64,000 bases of DNA from Diphasiastrum complanatum (taxonomy: Eukaryota; Streptophyta; Lycopodiopsida; Lycopodiales; Lycopodiaceae): contig CM055094.1 in assembly GCA_029204225.1 (NCBI GenBank), positions 63,442,442 to 63,506,441 of the forward strand, given 5' to 3'. Position 1 is the first letter of the stretch. Each line of letters begins with the position of its first letter. A model generated the notes under the pieces. The model did no database searches. It worked only from the letters and a program-made list of their open reading frames with translations, and had not been told where the DNA came from. Positions 33,570-45,920 of the stretch are shown in pieces. Made by a program: the position numbers and the translations under genes.

Positions 33570-34025
33570 CACACACACACAGAGACAGAGACAGAGAGAG
33601 AGAGACAGAGAGAGAGAGAGAACGCTTTTTATAACTACATATCTTTATTATGATGCGTAACGGACGAGGCACAGCCCTCTTATATATACGGGAACTGATC
33701 ATAGTAGCAAGGTTATCATGTTACTAATTAGTAGGTGTCAAATTTACTATATGCTTCAGATGAGTGGGAGAAAAGCTAGAAAGGATTAAAACTTTTGTAT
33801 GCTCCACGTAATTGGTTGTTGTAGCTGCATGCATTTTTAGTTCTTTGCTAAGGAAACGTTGCTACTTTTGTTGAGAGCTTAAGCAGATGAAAAGCAACCA
33901 GAGAAGTCAGCGGATGTTGTGTTGGCAACGGATGACTTGCCGGGTTGAAATCTTTAACCTCCAGCTAATGAAGCTGTGCTCATTCAGGGACAACAAACAA
34001 TTTAAGAAGTAAGGTCTGTCAAGGA
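33171..34025. other. Intergenic: GC-rich patch and AG/AC microsatellites, 3' flank of the acyltransferase
   Basis: 33220-33380 is markedly GC-rich with repeated GTGGCGCC/AGGTGGCG words. 33535-33621 is a TA/AG/AC/AGAC compound microsatellite. 33640-34025 is the presumed 3' untranslated and downstream side of the minus-strand acyltransferase. No other gene is seen. Confidence 0.6.
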
Positions 34026-35399
34026 CTAGATCTCTCTGCAAGGAAGAAATTTGCTGAAGGTTTTATCCTCGATCAGCTTCTTCATGTGTTCCTTCTGCAG
34101 GCAGATGGCAACGTGACGGTTCCTTCCACCATCTGGAGACGGTAGAATGAAGGCTGCTCCTTCTCCTATGTGAGGCGGGATAGAGAAAGCAAAGAACAGA
34201 GGACTCCCCCACCCAAAGTTGATAGTGTAGGTTGGAAAATTTACAAATGTGGTGTTGTCTATATCTGTACCGGTGTCTGGATCGAAGGAATAGCCGATGG
34301 CTTTGCCTTGTTGCAGCACCATCTCCATCCAATCTACTTGAGACTTGATAAACTCGATGTTGGCCTCTTTGAGGCTTGAATGGATGAGCTTGGCTGTGTA
34401 TGAGATGTCCTTGGATTTAATATTTCCTGCTTTGCCTGTTGCTATGACAACTGCTGCTGCGTTGCCGAAGAATTCCCTGGGCAGTGATGGCTCCCATTTT
34501 TCTCTGATGTTGAAAGGCATGAAGTAGTTGGTGTCTGTGGCATCAGCCAAGCTGCGCGCTCGCGTCACAGACGCCCAAACCAGAGCAGACAATGCCTCGT
34601 AAGACGTTGTTCGCCCATAATGATACTGCCCTTGCTCCACCTCGCGCACGCACTCATCCACCATCGCTTGCGAGAATTTGAACACGATAGTTTGGCATCT
34701 ACTCGGGAGATCAGAATCAGCCTTGTGATGCGCATCAGCGTGAGGAACGAGAAAGGAAGAGACATGATCTGGCACAGGCACAGTTATTCTCGGTGGATCT
34801 CTCGCTCTCAACGGATCTCTGTCGAAGATGGGCGGATTGGAGACGGCCAACCCTCGATGAATCTCCCCCCAAGCTTTCATGAAGTCTACAGCACCCAACC
34901 CATCGCTGATCACGTGCGCAGAGCTATATCCGATCGATACTCCTCCGCATCTGAACACAGTTACCTGCACTCTTGCCAGGGGAGCTGTGGTGTAGTCTCC
35001 GATCATGGCGTCTGTTGGATTGAGCTCCCACTCAATGGAGCAATCGTGCAGATCAGGCCAGTCATCTATCCTCGCATCGGCTGTCGCTTCAAGGAAAGGA
35101 ATGCCGGCTCCATTCACGTCCAGCTCAAATCTGCTCTGCTTTCCGATGATCACCCTTCCAGCCACCACTCGGAAGACAGACAACGTTTTCGAAAGAGATT
35201 GCTTGAGGCTTTCAATGAGAGCAGCGATCCTTGCAGGGTCGGAGAAATTGGAGCGGAAGTAATAGACGCCTTGCAAGTAGTATGGGAAGGCGGAGAATAG
35301 CTGATCATAGTTCGAGAGGAACAGGACATAATGTGGAATTTGCTCAGCTGGCTTGATGGTTGTAATAGAATGAACCTTCACTGTATTCTTGATTGCCAT
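34026..35399 (-). CDS. BAHD (HXXXD) acyltransferase, complete
   Basis: A single open exon of 457 codons from ATG at 35399 (MAIKNTVKVHS) to TAG at 34026; the frame extends three codons further upstream but only with a GTG, so 35399 is the start. The length is normal for the BAHD family, which moves acyl groups from CoA thioesters to alcohols or amines in the cytosol. The catalytic HxxxD is H162-V-I-S-D166, followed by G. Other family marks are AGR at 80-82, TSYEALSALVW at 265-275 and FGNA at 311-314. The C-terminal structural motif, usually DFGWG, reads NFGWG at 394-398. The N-terminal part (VYYFRSNF, LKQSLSKTLSVF, VAGR) is like hydroxycinnamoyl transferases, but the substrate cannot be told. 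No introns or lesions. It is the only intact host-type gene in the window. Confidence 0.93.
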   Translation of the reverse strand: MAIKNTVKVHSITTIKPAEQIPHYVLFLSNYDQLFSAFPYYLQGVYYFRSNFSDPARIAALIESLKQSLSKTLSVFRVVAGRVIIGKQSRFELDVNGAGIPFLEATADARIDDWPDLHDCSIEWELNPTDAMIGDYTTAPLARVQVTVFRCGGVSIGYSSAHVISDGLGAVDFMKAWGEIHRGLAVSNPPIFDRDPLRARDPPRITVPVPDHVSSFLVPHADAHHKADSDLPSRCQTIVFKFSQAMVDECVREVEQGQYHYGRTTSYEALSALVWASVTRARSLADATDTNYFMPFNIREKWEPSLPREFFGNAAAVVIATGKAGNIKSKDISYTAKLIHSSLKEANIEFIKSQVDWMEMVLQQGKAIGYSFDPDTGTDIDNTTFVNFPTYTINFGWGSPLFFAFSIPPHIGEGAAFILPSPDGGRNRHVAICLQKEHMKKLIEDKTFSKFLPCREI

Positions 35400-35720
35400 C
35401 ACAAACACAGAATCTGCAGCAAGTCGATCACAGTTTATGTCTTGTCAGTGCTCATGTTGTAGAAATCAAATGCAACTACTTTTTGCACGAAATAGCATTC
35501 AGGTACATTACAGAATGTACAAGGAGATGAGCTGATTTCTGAGAAAGATGTCTGCAAGCTTGCATGCAATCTGTACCATATATAACTTGCAGCAATTGCT
35601 TACATTTGTTATACCAAAAACAAAAAAAACAATACAATCAGTTGTACAGACGTCGTTCTTTACAGTTCAGCAGAACCCACGATGATCCTGAGCAAGCGTC
35701 CACACCGGTGTGCTGTAAGT

Positions 35721-35728
35721 CTTTTATA
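35721..35728 (-). promoter_or_regulatory. Candidate TATA box of the acyltransferase
   Basis: On the minus strand it reads TATAAAAG, 322 bp upstream of the ATG. It is the clearest TATA box in the upstream region and would give a 5' leader of roughly 290 nt. No upstream element of known type is obvious; a CAG-rich stretch lies at 35840-35950. Confidence 0.45.
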
Positions 35729-35839
35729 CTGCACAATCATATGCAATGATTGTAGATACCAAGAGCTTGACAGCATGTTCTAGTCAAGGGAAACCGACCT
35801 CCCCTCCCCTTCATCGAAATTAACAGCCATTGCAAGTCA

Positions 35840-36345
35840 ACAGCGTTGCAGCAGCATTGAAGTCAAAAACACGACGAATGAGCGTTGCAGCAGCACTGCT
35901 TGGTCAACCAGCATCATCGTAAGTAGCAGCAGCAACAGCAGCAATGAATTCAGACTGAATCTTTTATGGATCAACTTATGTGGGTATCTGACCACGCACT
36001 GCATGTGGGTAGCTGACGACGACGGACTACACCCAGCTCGAGGTAGCAATAGCGATCACATCGCCAGCTCATCGAGAGATCGAGAGAGAGAAGAGAATTT
36101 GCGTCTTTCCTTGTTTTTTTTTCCATGTAGGACACGATTTTTTGGTGGTGGTGGATGTCTATTTCGATGCTAAATATAAAATCTGAAATGTATGGATGGC
36201 CCCCCTTGCTTTGCACTTCACTCTTCACTCATTATTCTTATTCTTATTCCATCTGATCTCTTGTTAATCCAATACATGATCTATATTTATTATTATTATA
36301 CCATCTGATCTCTTGTTAATCCAATTAATCCATTACATGATCTCT
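35840..36345. repeat. CAG-rich stretch and a 25-bp direct repeat upstream of the acyltransferase
   Basis: GTTGCAGCAGCA occurs twice near 35843 and 35883 and is followed by GCAGCAGCAACAGCAGCAA. Further on, CCATCTGATCTCTTGTTAAT with CCAAT occurs near 36249 and again near 36301. It is probably non-coding promoter-distal sequence. Confidence 0.6.
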
Positions 36346-37535
36346 CCATCCCTAACTAGAATGTGTAATTTTTTCCAATCAAAACAAGGTGAGAGTGTGA
36401 TTTTTTTACAATCAAAACAACCTCATTGATAAATAATGAGAAGCTTTAGATAAAACTCGCATTTTAGAAAGAGTAAGCAGTAAAAAATACACTCATTTTA
36501 TGCTCAAACTTGCCTAAGAGTGACACTTGTGATTAATATGTCAAGAGAATCTTTTCTTTACTCAACTCATTCAAATTATTCAAAAATAAAGAAACAAAGA
36601 TTGCATATTAGAAGATCATTTTTCAAGAAACTCATTCTAATGCTCAAACTCATCTAAGGGTGACACATCATCTTTTGGCAAATCTCCGTAATGCATTACC
36701 ACTATCCCAATTATAAAAGGTTGAGATTGACTTACTATGGAAGTGGCCGAGCACAAGCCATTCTACCTGGTAAGGATTTTTAGAATTTTTTAGGTGAGGC
36801 CTGGAGGGGCCGAGCCTAAAAAGTTTTTGAAAGTCGAATCGGGCAAATTAATGGCATGTGCCCGGTGCCTTCCATTGCGTAATGGATACTTGGACTTTGT
36901 AATGACTCAAGCAAATTTATTTATTATCATGAGAGTAAAAGGATTTGCTTAGAAGATCCATTCATGCTTCTAAAAAGGATTAAATATTGCAAAGGTTGTG
37001 CTTCTTAAAAAAATAATGAGTTTGTCGGAGTTCGTGAATACAAAGTTTCCCATGAGAATTTGAACAACATTATGAATTTTGAAAGTGACCCCACTTTCAA
37101 TTTTTGCATATGATAAGATTCGATAGTTAATTTACTTAGTTTCTTGTCATATTATGACATCTAAAGTCCATGAAAAAATTTCACAAGAATAATGTGCTCA
37201 TACAACAGTAATGGAGAAATTTGAGAATAAAGATTATGACAATGCAAATGATATTTGTTTTCGGACTTTCACCTAAAAGAGCATGACTTTTTTGGTGTTT
37301 TGTAAATTACTGAAATTTAGCCAAAAACTCACGTTATTTATGAGTCAATTTCCAAATCATTTGAAAAGTTTGTATTTTGACAAAAAAAACTATGACAATT
37401 TTTTTTTTTTAACAAAATTCATAAAACCATCACAATAAAAAATTAAAACAACATATGGACAATGTCCCGACTTGGGACAATTGGACAATATTTATGAAGA
37501 GCCAAACTCTATAAAAATACATGTGATCATGAGCC

Positions 37536-37566
<31 letters not shown>

Positions 37567-37592
37567 CCCATTTTTGTTTATATGACATTATC
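36346..37592. other. No gene recognised
   Basis: AT-rich, with homopolymer runs and a short TATATA/TGTG microsatellite at 37540-37566. No coding domain on either strand. Confidence 0.5.
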
Positions 37593-37760
37593 CTAAAAAC
37601 TTTCTCTAAGACCTCTCAATCCTAGACTTGACATATCATCAATGCTCTCTTTTTTAGCTAATGAAGTTGAAGACCCATCTTCTTCATCAGAGTCAACTAG
37701 CATATCTTCTTTCAAATCAACATCTAATGCTGACAAGAAACCTTGTAAGTCGGGTTTCCT
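37593..37760 (-). pseudogene. Unrecognised acidic C-terminal coding fragment
   Basis: The minus strand reads about 55 open codons (PDLQGFLSALDVDLKED, DSDEEDGSSTSLAKK, SIDDMSSLGLRGL) to a TAG at 37593. It begins after a possible acceptor (CTAACAAAG). The composition is protein-like and acidic. Family unknown; it may be the last exon of a decayed gene or of the gypsy gag-like sequence that continues at 38.5 kb. Confidence 0.25.
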
Positions 37761-38299
37761 TTGTTAGTGTAGACAGTTGATGATGGTGGTTGTCCAATTG
37801 ACCTAAGTCATTCATTCGAAATAGATATAGTTGACTTTTGTAAACGATTAGTCATTGTTAATCAAAATTAAGACTTAAAATGTTCACATCGTTACGTTCT
37901 TACCTAGTAACAAAGATATAATTAGTCCTTAGGTAAGGCAATGAGACCTCTAGTGAATTATTTTAAAATATTTAATAATATTATTTCTTGAATAGCCTAA
38001 GTACTTAGCTAATATATGAGATATCATACTATAATCAAAAGATATGTGGTGTGTTACATGCCAATGTGATGGTTAGGTGCATGATGAGTGACCATCGACA
38101 ATAACTAGAGTTAAGTCTTATTAACATGAGGGTACTAGTCCCAAGCTCTAATATCATGGTTATATTTTACCTTTAGATCTATTGATTTTCAAGTTTATAT
38201 ACATGTATCAATTTTCACATTGAGCATTCACTTTGCCATGGCTTGGAGGTGAGATGCTAATATACTAGGAAGATCCATCTCTATGTTTTCTGGGTGGTT

Positions 38300-40650
38300 T
38301 TGCCTCCCATTAGTCTCCCATGTGCTCTTTTGATCTTAAGGTAGTTGTGGACATAAGTAACATGTTGTAGAGGCCAAAAAAATCCAAAAGAAAAACTTTT
38401 TTGTGCTTTTCCAGTTGATTGGAATGTTGATTTTCGGATCTGATTACAAGAGGACTCTATGATGGCTATTTTGTGAGTCATTTGGCATTTGAATCAAGCT
38501 ATAAGACATTGATGATGTTTTCTTGAGGCTTTTGCACCGACTCACTAAAGTCTATGGATAAAGTTTTGTATCCTTGTGAATAGTGGGCCATCAACAACCA
38601 GATTGTAGGATCTTGTGTATCATAATATCTGCTACAAAATTTTCTCATCTCATTGCAAACCATAACGGTTTGATTCATTTCATGTGGCAAGGTACATCTT
38701 CTCAAGATCTTATCACCTCTCTATGATCAATCAATTGATAAGGTCTTGCCTTCAGGATCAACCTACGTTGCAACTATGCCTTTGATAAATATTTACTAGG
38801 TAGACCATGTGTCATATTTAACTATATATGTGGCCCACTCAGGAACAAAGCAACATTTGGTAGATCATCATCAATCTATGTATTCTATGGTGCTATTTGA
38901 TCCTTGAAGCATGACTTGTCATATATTGTTATTTTCTACTACCACACAAAAATTAAACTCTTGCAATAATAATAATCATCTTGTGATCCCTCATGTATTG
39001 CAAGCTTTGTTTACCAAATACAATAATGGTTGATGATCTATGCAAAATGCAAAGTGTGTTGCCATCACATAATGTCAAAATTATTTTATGACAAAAACCA
39101 TCGACAAAGCTTCTTACTTCGTGGTTGAGTAGTTCACTTTTTCATCATTGGCTAGCAAATTTGACCATGAAAGTTTTCTTGTATGCACGAAGTTGAGACA
39201 ATACTGCTCCAATTGCATATTTGGATACATCTTTATGGACATGGCATTCTATTGTCCAATTCGACTTTCTTGAAAAATGCCTCTTCAGTTTTTGAAATGA
39301 TTCTAAAGCACAAATCCTTTAAATTGGAATAAATTTGAGTTTGTACATAGAATGTGCTAAACTCGTAGATGATAGGACACAGATTCTATACTAATTCGCA
39401 TGCCCCATAAACACGTATACCTAGAGAATCAATCTTGGTAGTGGAAGATCCATGATTATCTTGATTTTTGATATATCTGTAGCTATGCCATGATGTGATA
39501 TTATGTGTCCTAAAACTAGTCCATGGGTGGCCCGAATTTAACATTTTTTTAAATTTGAAGAGATAATTTGCAATATTGAGCAAATATTTTTTCAAGTTGA
39601 GTAAGATGCTCATCATCCAATCCATGCACACAAAGATCATCAAGACAAATTTCTAAAAGCTTCTAACTACATAGATTGTTGAAATGTACTCGAAGCGTTG
39701 CAAAGTCCAAAAGGCATGACTTTATAAGCTTAAATTCCCCATTCACTGGCAAAAGTTGTCTTATGTTGATCATTGGGTGTAATCTTAATGACCTAATAAT
39801 AGCCGCTAAATCCATCCAAGACACTATATACTTTTGCTCCAACTACTGATCCAAAATACTTTAATAAAAAATGATGCTTCCGTGTCACTACATTTAGTTT
39901 TTCTAGAGTTACACAAATTTTACCATTCTTTGTAGGTACAATAACTGTATGTGATTTCCAATCTATATGCTCAATTTTATAGATGAAAATTACATCTAGT
40001 TATTTCTATCTCTCCTGCTTGATAAATTCAGTGCAATTCGGATTTCAACGATAGAATCCACTCCCTATTCTAAAGGAATTGTATGGTTGGACAACTGAAG
40101 AAGGTATTATTTTAATTCATTGGTTGATTTTGTTTTAGTCCTTTATAAACTCATTGTTTTTCTAGCTAGCTTTCATCGAGTTTCCACTAAGCTTTTGGTA
40201 ACATGATTAGCACATCATCTAAGGTAAAATTTGAGAATTTATATAAAGTTGTCTTTGCAAGTATTTTCTTTATTTACAATCTTTTTTCCTTTTCCTTATC
40301 CACCTTTATGAAATTGGCTAAATGATCTTTGAATTTACCATCCACCATTGAAATTGCTTCATTTGACAAACCACTTCTTCTATATTTGATTGTAACGTTG
40401 TTTGGCATGTCTTCTTTGATATAGATGTGTTAGATAATGGTCCATTCAAAATAACTGCTCATGGAGGCTGTCCAAGAATCATTCATACCCCAAATCTGGA
40501 GATATCCCTATGGATAGAATCTACTCACCAATAAACTCAACTCCCTCATCATATGTCAAATCATGACCTGAAGGATTATCTCATCTTCTATGGATTCAAG
40601 AATTGCTTCAATCGCAATCCATGTGACATTCATCATGTCAAATCCATATG
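38300..40650 (-). pseudogene. Ty3/gypsy pol remnant (RT, RNase H, integrase start)
   Basis: Read on the minus strand from right to left: a heavily stopped PKKNGK-like segment near 39930; KITPNDQHKTTFASEWGI and AYKVMPFGLCNASSTFQQ (RT, about 39700-39790); LVLGHNITSW near 39500; an RNase H trace with TTQPRSK (cf. TTTERE) near 39100 and HYCIW..TKLAIH (cf. LLYLVNKP) near 39020; then an integrase zinc-region trace (38499-38705, LPHEMNQTVMVC). Almost every segment has stops or frameshifts. It is much older than the gypsy copies at 21-27 kb. 37770-38300 holds nothing recognisable. Confidence 0.65.
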
Positions 40651-40984
40651 CAATTGATTTATTCAAGGTACGTCCTTCTAGATGAGAAATTAATTTTGGA
40701 CTTTCTCAAAATCCATTTTCAAAATTGGACAAGAGAATTTCAAAATAGAATTTAATCACAATATAACTGAAAACTTTGACAATGTTTGATACTTACTTTA
40801 CAAAAGTTCAAAAAGGGTATCATAACCACTCTGCATAGATGAAGGATTCACAAAATGCCATCAAACATCACATATACATATCATATATTCGAAATCATTG
40901 CTACTTAATTAAATAAGAAATGTGCAAAGATAGTTTTCAAAATATATGTATATGTTATTTATCAAAAAAGAGTGGTAACAACCC

Positions 40985-41544
40985 CTACCGCTTGAGGTGA
41001 TAATTATATATTTGCCTTTTTGGTTTAGGCATAATAATCATTACAAACTTAACCATGTATGTAAACATGTTTATATATCTATCTCTACATACATATTCGT
41101 CACCTCCCTCAGATTTATCTGGATGAAGATCTTTTTCTTTTGAAGAATATGAAAAATCTGTGTTTGGGGGTGATTCCAAGGTGTTGTGGACCTCCAAGTA
41201 CGATTTCATTTGTTTTATATTTTGTGCACTATCGTTTTCACTCTTTTACCAGATATAACTGCCAGTTCTTCATAAGAAATTTGGTTTGCACAGTAAAATT
41301 TCATAACATCTAAAAAGTTTTTGAATGTCTCATCAGATCGTAGCAGAATTCGCGTGTATTTCTCAAACTTGTCATACAAGCTTTTGAGAGACCACCTTTC
41401 CTGACAGTGTCCTAGTTATCTCACTAACAAGTACCCCTCTCAATCCGAGATAGAATCTGCACATTCTCTTTCTTTGTTCAAGAAAGAGTTTGAGGCCCTT
41501 GATATATCTTGGTCATTCACATTCGACCCAAAGAGCGCGTCCAT
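40985..41544 (-). pseudogene. Unrecognised coding sequence, decayed
   Basis: On the minus strand a start at 41544 reads MDALFGSNVNDQDI, then KERECADSISD, a TGA, GYLLV, a TAA, then QERWSLKSLYDKFEKYTRI, SDETFKNFLDVMKFYCANQ and SYEELAVISGKRVK. After a frameshift near 41215 the sequence goes on as YLEVHNTLESPPNTDFSY and KDLHPDKSEGGDEY. The long stretches of sensible protein argue for a former gene of at least 180 codons with two stops and one shift. I know no match. The copia at 41.6 kb begins right beside its start codon. 40650-40984 shows nothing. Confidence 0.4.
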
Positions 41545-41624
41545 GTTCCATGATCTCCGCCAAGGTGCTCTTCTTTCTCTTATTTTCCGGTTCAGAATTC
41601 AATTTGTGAAATTCCAAAATGTAG

Positions 41625-43061
41625 CAAGGCCGAGGTCAAGGACGTGGCTATTCCAGGCAAAATAAACCTGGAAATTGTAGATACTACAACAAACCTGGCC
41701 ATTGGGAGCGTGAACGCTTCAAGAAACAAAAGGAGATAGCACAAAGAAAAGGCAATTGGCAAGCGGGCAATTATGCTAATCAACGTCAATTTGATGATGA
41801 TCATTATGAAGACAATTATGTTGATCAACATCAAAATGATGATGATCAATATAAAGATGATACAGGCGAAAGCTCAAACTTGTTCATTACGGCGCTAATG
41901 ACAAGTAACGAAGCAAAGGAAACCCGGTACATCGACAGTGGAGCATCCAAGCACATGACTTTGAGGAAGGAGTGGTTTTTGGAATTCAAGGAAATCCACA
42001 ATGGCGATGAAGTTGGACAAGTTGATGGCCAATTGCTACCTGTGAAAGGATTTGGAGTGGTACCAGTAAAGCTAGCCAGCGGAATGATAAAGCAGATAAG
42101 CAATGTGCAATATGTTCCTGATTTAGCCAACAATTTACTATCAGTTGGGATGATGGCTGATCAAGAACTCAAGGTTGAGTTTGATAGCGACAAATGTCTC
42201 GTCAAGGACATCAAAAATCACTACAAACTGAATGCTACAGGAGCTAGAGTCAACATGAATCGACTCTACAAATTGAATGCGAGATCTTTTACTCAAGCTA
42301 TGGTAAGCACTATTGATAGTCGAAGTGATCTTTGGCATCAACGATTTGGTCATATTAGTGGTCAACGTTTACAGATTCTGAAAAGAGGTAATCTAGTGAT
42401 TGGATTGCCTAATATTTCTTTTGAAGGAAAAATCTGTGAAGGTTGTATTTTGGGAAAACAACACAGAGAGAGGTTTCCCAAAAGTGGAGCAAGCAGAGCC
42501 AGTGGCATCCTAGATCTTGTCCACAGTGATTTATGTGGACCAATGCAGACTAGGTCTCTTAGTGGCTGCTATTACTTTATTACTTTTATTGATGATTATA
42601 GCAGATGCATTTGGATTTATTTCATAAGCAAGAAATCAGACGCTTTTGCTAAGTTCAGGGAATTCAAGGCATTAGTTGAAAAGCAAACAAGAAGTTACAT
42701 CAAGACTTTGAGATCTGATGGAGGTGGTGAGTATTTTTCGATAGAATTTATTGATTTTTGCAAAGATCAAGGGATCAAGGGGCACACTACAGCACCTTAT
42801 TCACCGCAGCAAAATGGAGTTGCAAAGCGAAAGAATAGATCCATTGTTGAGATGGCCAGGGCAATGCCCAAAAGCAAGGATATGCCAAACACCTATTGGG
42901 CAGAAGCTTGCAGAACAGCTACGTACATTTTGAATCGGTGTCCTACGAAATCTGTGGAAGGTAAGACACCTCATGAAGCTTTTACTGGAAAGAAACCTAA
43001 TATTTCTCATTTGAGAGTATTTGGTTGTGATTCTTATGCTCATATTCCTGATGAGAAATGA
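41625..43061 (+). pseudogene. Ty1/copia gag end, protease and integrase (478 codons open)
   Basis: After a TAG at 41622 one frame stays open to TGA at 43059. It starts in the nucleocapsid: GRGQGRGYS, then CRYYNKPGHWERERF, a zinc knuckle with two Cys changed. The protease site is intact (YIDSGASKHMT). The integrase has HQRFGHIS...CEGCILGKQH (HHCC intact), HSDLCGPM, FIDDYSRC, RSDGGGEY and PQQNGVAKRKNR. The residue 35 after the second Asp is Lys where DD35E needs Glu, the same change as in the copia at 2744-3788. The end reads LRVFGCDSYAHIPDEK-stop-RKLDAK; one C to T change at a CG (CGA to TGA) would explain the stop. Capsid is missing upstream. Confidence 0.9.
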
Positions 43062-44660
43062 AGGAAATTGGATGCAAAAGCTGTCAAGTGTAATTTTCTT
43101 GGATATGATGAGAAGGCCAAGGCATATCGGATGTATGATACAAATGCACACAAGCTTGTGATTTCTAGGGATGCTACATTTGACGAGATGGGTCAAGGTG
43201 AACAATCTGAAAAAATCACTAAACCTTTTGATGAGGGAGCGGAAGTACAAGTCAAGAAAGAAGTGGATTTTGATGCAGAAGATCCAATGGAAAAAGATAA
43301 GTTTGAAGTTGAAATCCCTAAGAGAGTACCTAAATGGTACTTATCAGTCACAGGTGATGCTAAGAAGGGAGATACTCCCGAATCTAGTGAACAGGGAGAG
43401 CTTAGAAGGTCAAGCTGTTTCTACTTTCCATGGTTGGAAGATCCAGCAAATGGACGTTAAATCTGCTTTTCTTAATGGAGTGCTGGATGAAGAGGTGTAT
43501 TTAGTACAACCTCAAGGACTTGTTGAGCCAGGGATAGAGCATCTTGTTTGTAAGCTCAACAAAGCTATCTATGGATTGAAGCAAGCACCACGGGTGTGGT
43601 ACTCTTGCATTGATGAACACTCAAGCGAAGGGGAATTGTAAAGAGTAAGGTTGATCCTGATCTTTACATTCTAAAGCAAGATTCAGATATAGTGTTCATT
43701 GTTTTGTACGTGGATGATTTGATTATTACGGGAAGTAATAATAGCTTAATTGATGAAATCAAATCAGATGTTTCCAATGATTTTGACATGAGCGATCTAG
43801 GATTGATGCACTATTGTCTTGGCATTGAAGTATGACAAAAGGAAGAGTTGTCTTTCTTACACAAGGCAAGTATGCACGAGATTTGCTTTATAAGTTCAAT
43901 ATGCAGGATTGTAAGTCTTTGACTACACCGATGGATGTCAACATAAAGCTTACTGCATATGATGAATATGAGAAAGTAGATGCTTACTTGTACAGGCAGC
44001 TGGTGGGTAGTTTGATCTATTTGACACACACACGATTTGATATTTCTTTTGATGTTGGTGTTGTTAGTAAATTTATGCAAAATCCTAGTCAAGCACACTA
44101 GAAGTCTGCTAAACGTATTCTTAGGTACATTCAAGGGACGTTGAATTTTGGTTTGAAGTATGATCCGCCTGAAGCGCCAATGTTGGTAGGTTACACAGAT
44201 GCTGATTGGGCAGGTAATATCGATGATAGAAGATCTACCAGTGGTCATACATTCAGTTATGGTACAGCTGCAGTTTCATGGAGCAACAGAAAGCAACCTA
44301 CAGTAGCCTTATCTTCGACAGAAGCTGAATATCGTGCACTCAGCAATGCTACACAAGAAGCAGTATGGCTACGAAAATTACTTGTTGATTTAGGTCAATT
44401 ACAGGTGGATGCAACTACTATTCCTTGCGACAACCAGAGCTGCATTCACCTTGCCAAAAATCCAGTTCTACATGCTCGAACCAAGCACATCAAAATACAT
44501 TATCACTTTCTTCGAGAGAAAATACTTGAGGAACCATTGATCTTGTTTTTTGTAAATCTGAAGATCAAATGGCAGATATTTTTACTAAGTCATTAGGTAG
44601 ATGTAAATTTGAAATGTTTCGTACTTTATTAGGAATAGAAGAATGTAATTTTATCATTGA
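43062..44660 (+). pseudogene. Ty1/copia linker, RT and RNase H, with deletion and frameshifts
   Basis: 43062-43460 continues the integrase frame (KCNFLGYDEKAKAYRMYD). Then RT starts in another frame at IQQMDVKSAFLNG (43440), so the first 80-100 residues of RT are deleted. NKAIYGLKQAPRVWY follows, then a shift to VLYVDDLIITGSN (catalytic site intact, about 43705-43745) and LGLMHYCLGIEV. From 43832 a third frame gives LLYKFNMQDCK, PMDVN, a TAG where AHWKSAKR is expected (44099), and RNase H (YTDADWAGN, DDRRSTSGH, LSSTEAEYRALS, HARTKHIKIHYH). The C-terminus needs one more shift near 44540 (DQMADIFTKSLG). A purine tract ends at 44667. Confidence 0.88.
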
Positions 44661-44667
44661 GGGAGAG

Positions 44668-45100
<433 letters not shown>

Positions 45101-45367
45101 ACTGCCAGGAGGGTGACCTAAGGCAAGAAGACAGTAGCAAACAATATCTTATTTGGTAGAGATTTGTCATTGTTTCAATTCAGTTTTGGTGAAAAATAAC
45201 TACAAGTTTCAAATTCTAAAAAAAACATCTCATCTCTATCATTTTAAGAGCTAAATGGCCCACTTTATAGCCTTCAATGGCGTGCTCTAGCAGTAGCATT
45301 CATTAGGAGGAAACTAATTGAAAAATGACATCCATTAAGAAAGAAATCTTCTCACCAAGAAAGTTCA

Positions 45368-45371
45368 CCCC

Positions 45372-45427
<56 letters not shown>
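45368..45427. repeat. C homopolymer (about 21) followed by (AC)n
   Basis: A run of C from about 45368 to 45388, then alternating AC to about 45427. Length may be unreliable in sequencing. 45101-45920 otherwise holds nothing recognisable. Confidence 0.95.
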
Positions 45428-45428
<1 letters not shown>

Positions 45429-45920
45429 TTCAATCTGATCAATAGTTGACTTTTGCCCAACATAAAAGATTTAAGATACTCGTCATTTTTTTTTTTGAAT
45501 AATGCTAATGACTTTTAGTGGTGGTAAAACTTTAAATAATATTTGATAAAAAGAAAAAAGATGGGATGTTGATCAACATTTGGTCAAAGAATAGGTTTTT
45601 ATTGTAGAAAACGATGAATTTTTAAATTCATTTAGTATGCCTTTTGTTCACTATGATAATTGATATTTTTTTACTGATACATATGCTTTCAACTATCACA
45701 CAGAAATTTTTAGATCTTTTATAAGCAAAAAAACTTGTTGATGATCTCAATTTCTAAAAATATTCATAAATTTGGGACTGTGTTAAGTGATAAACAAATA
45801 ATGTTGTTACTGCCATATTCTTGGTGGTATTTTTGTGGTTTAGAATGTTAGAAGCTTTTTTTTTCAAGATTTGGCAAGGAGTCAATTTTGTCTACAATAT
45901 TAACAAACAAGCACACATAT

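Noticed and set aside
34620-35300. 226-codon plus-strand ORF opposite the acyltransferase
   Set aside because: It is the antisense shadow of a GC-richer gene with no domain of its own.
35400-35408. Upstream start codon extending the acyltransferase by three residues
   Set aside because: The first codon of the extended frame is GTG, not ATG; the first ATG is at 35399 and gives the usual N-terminus.
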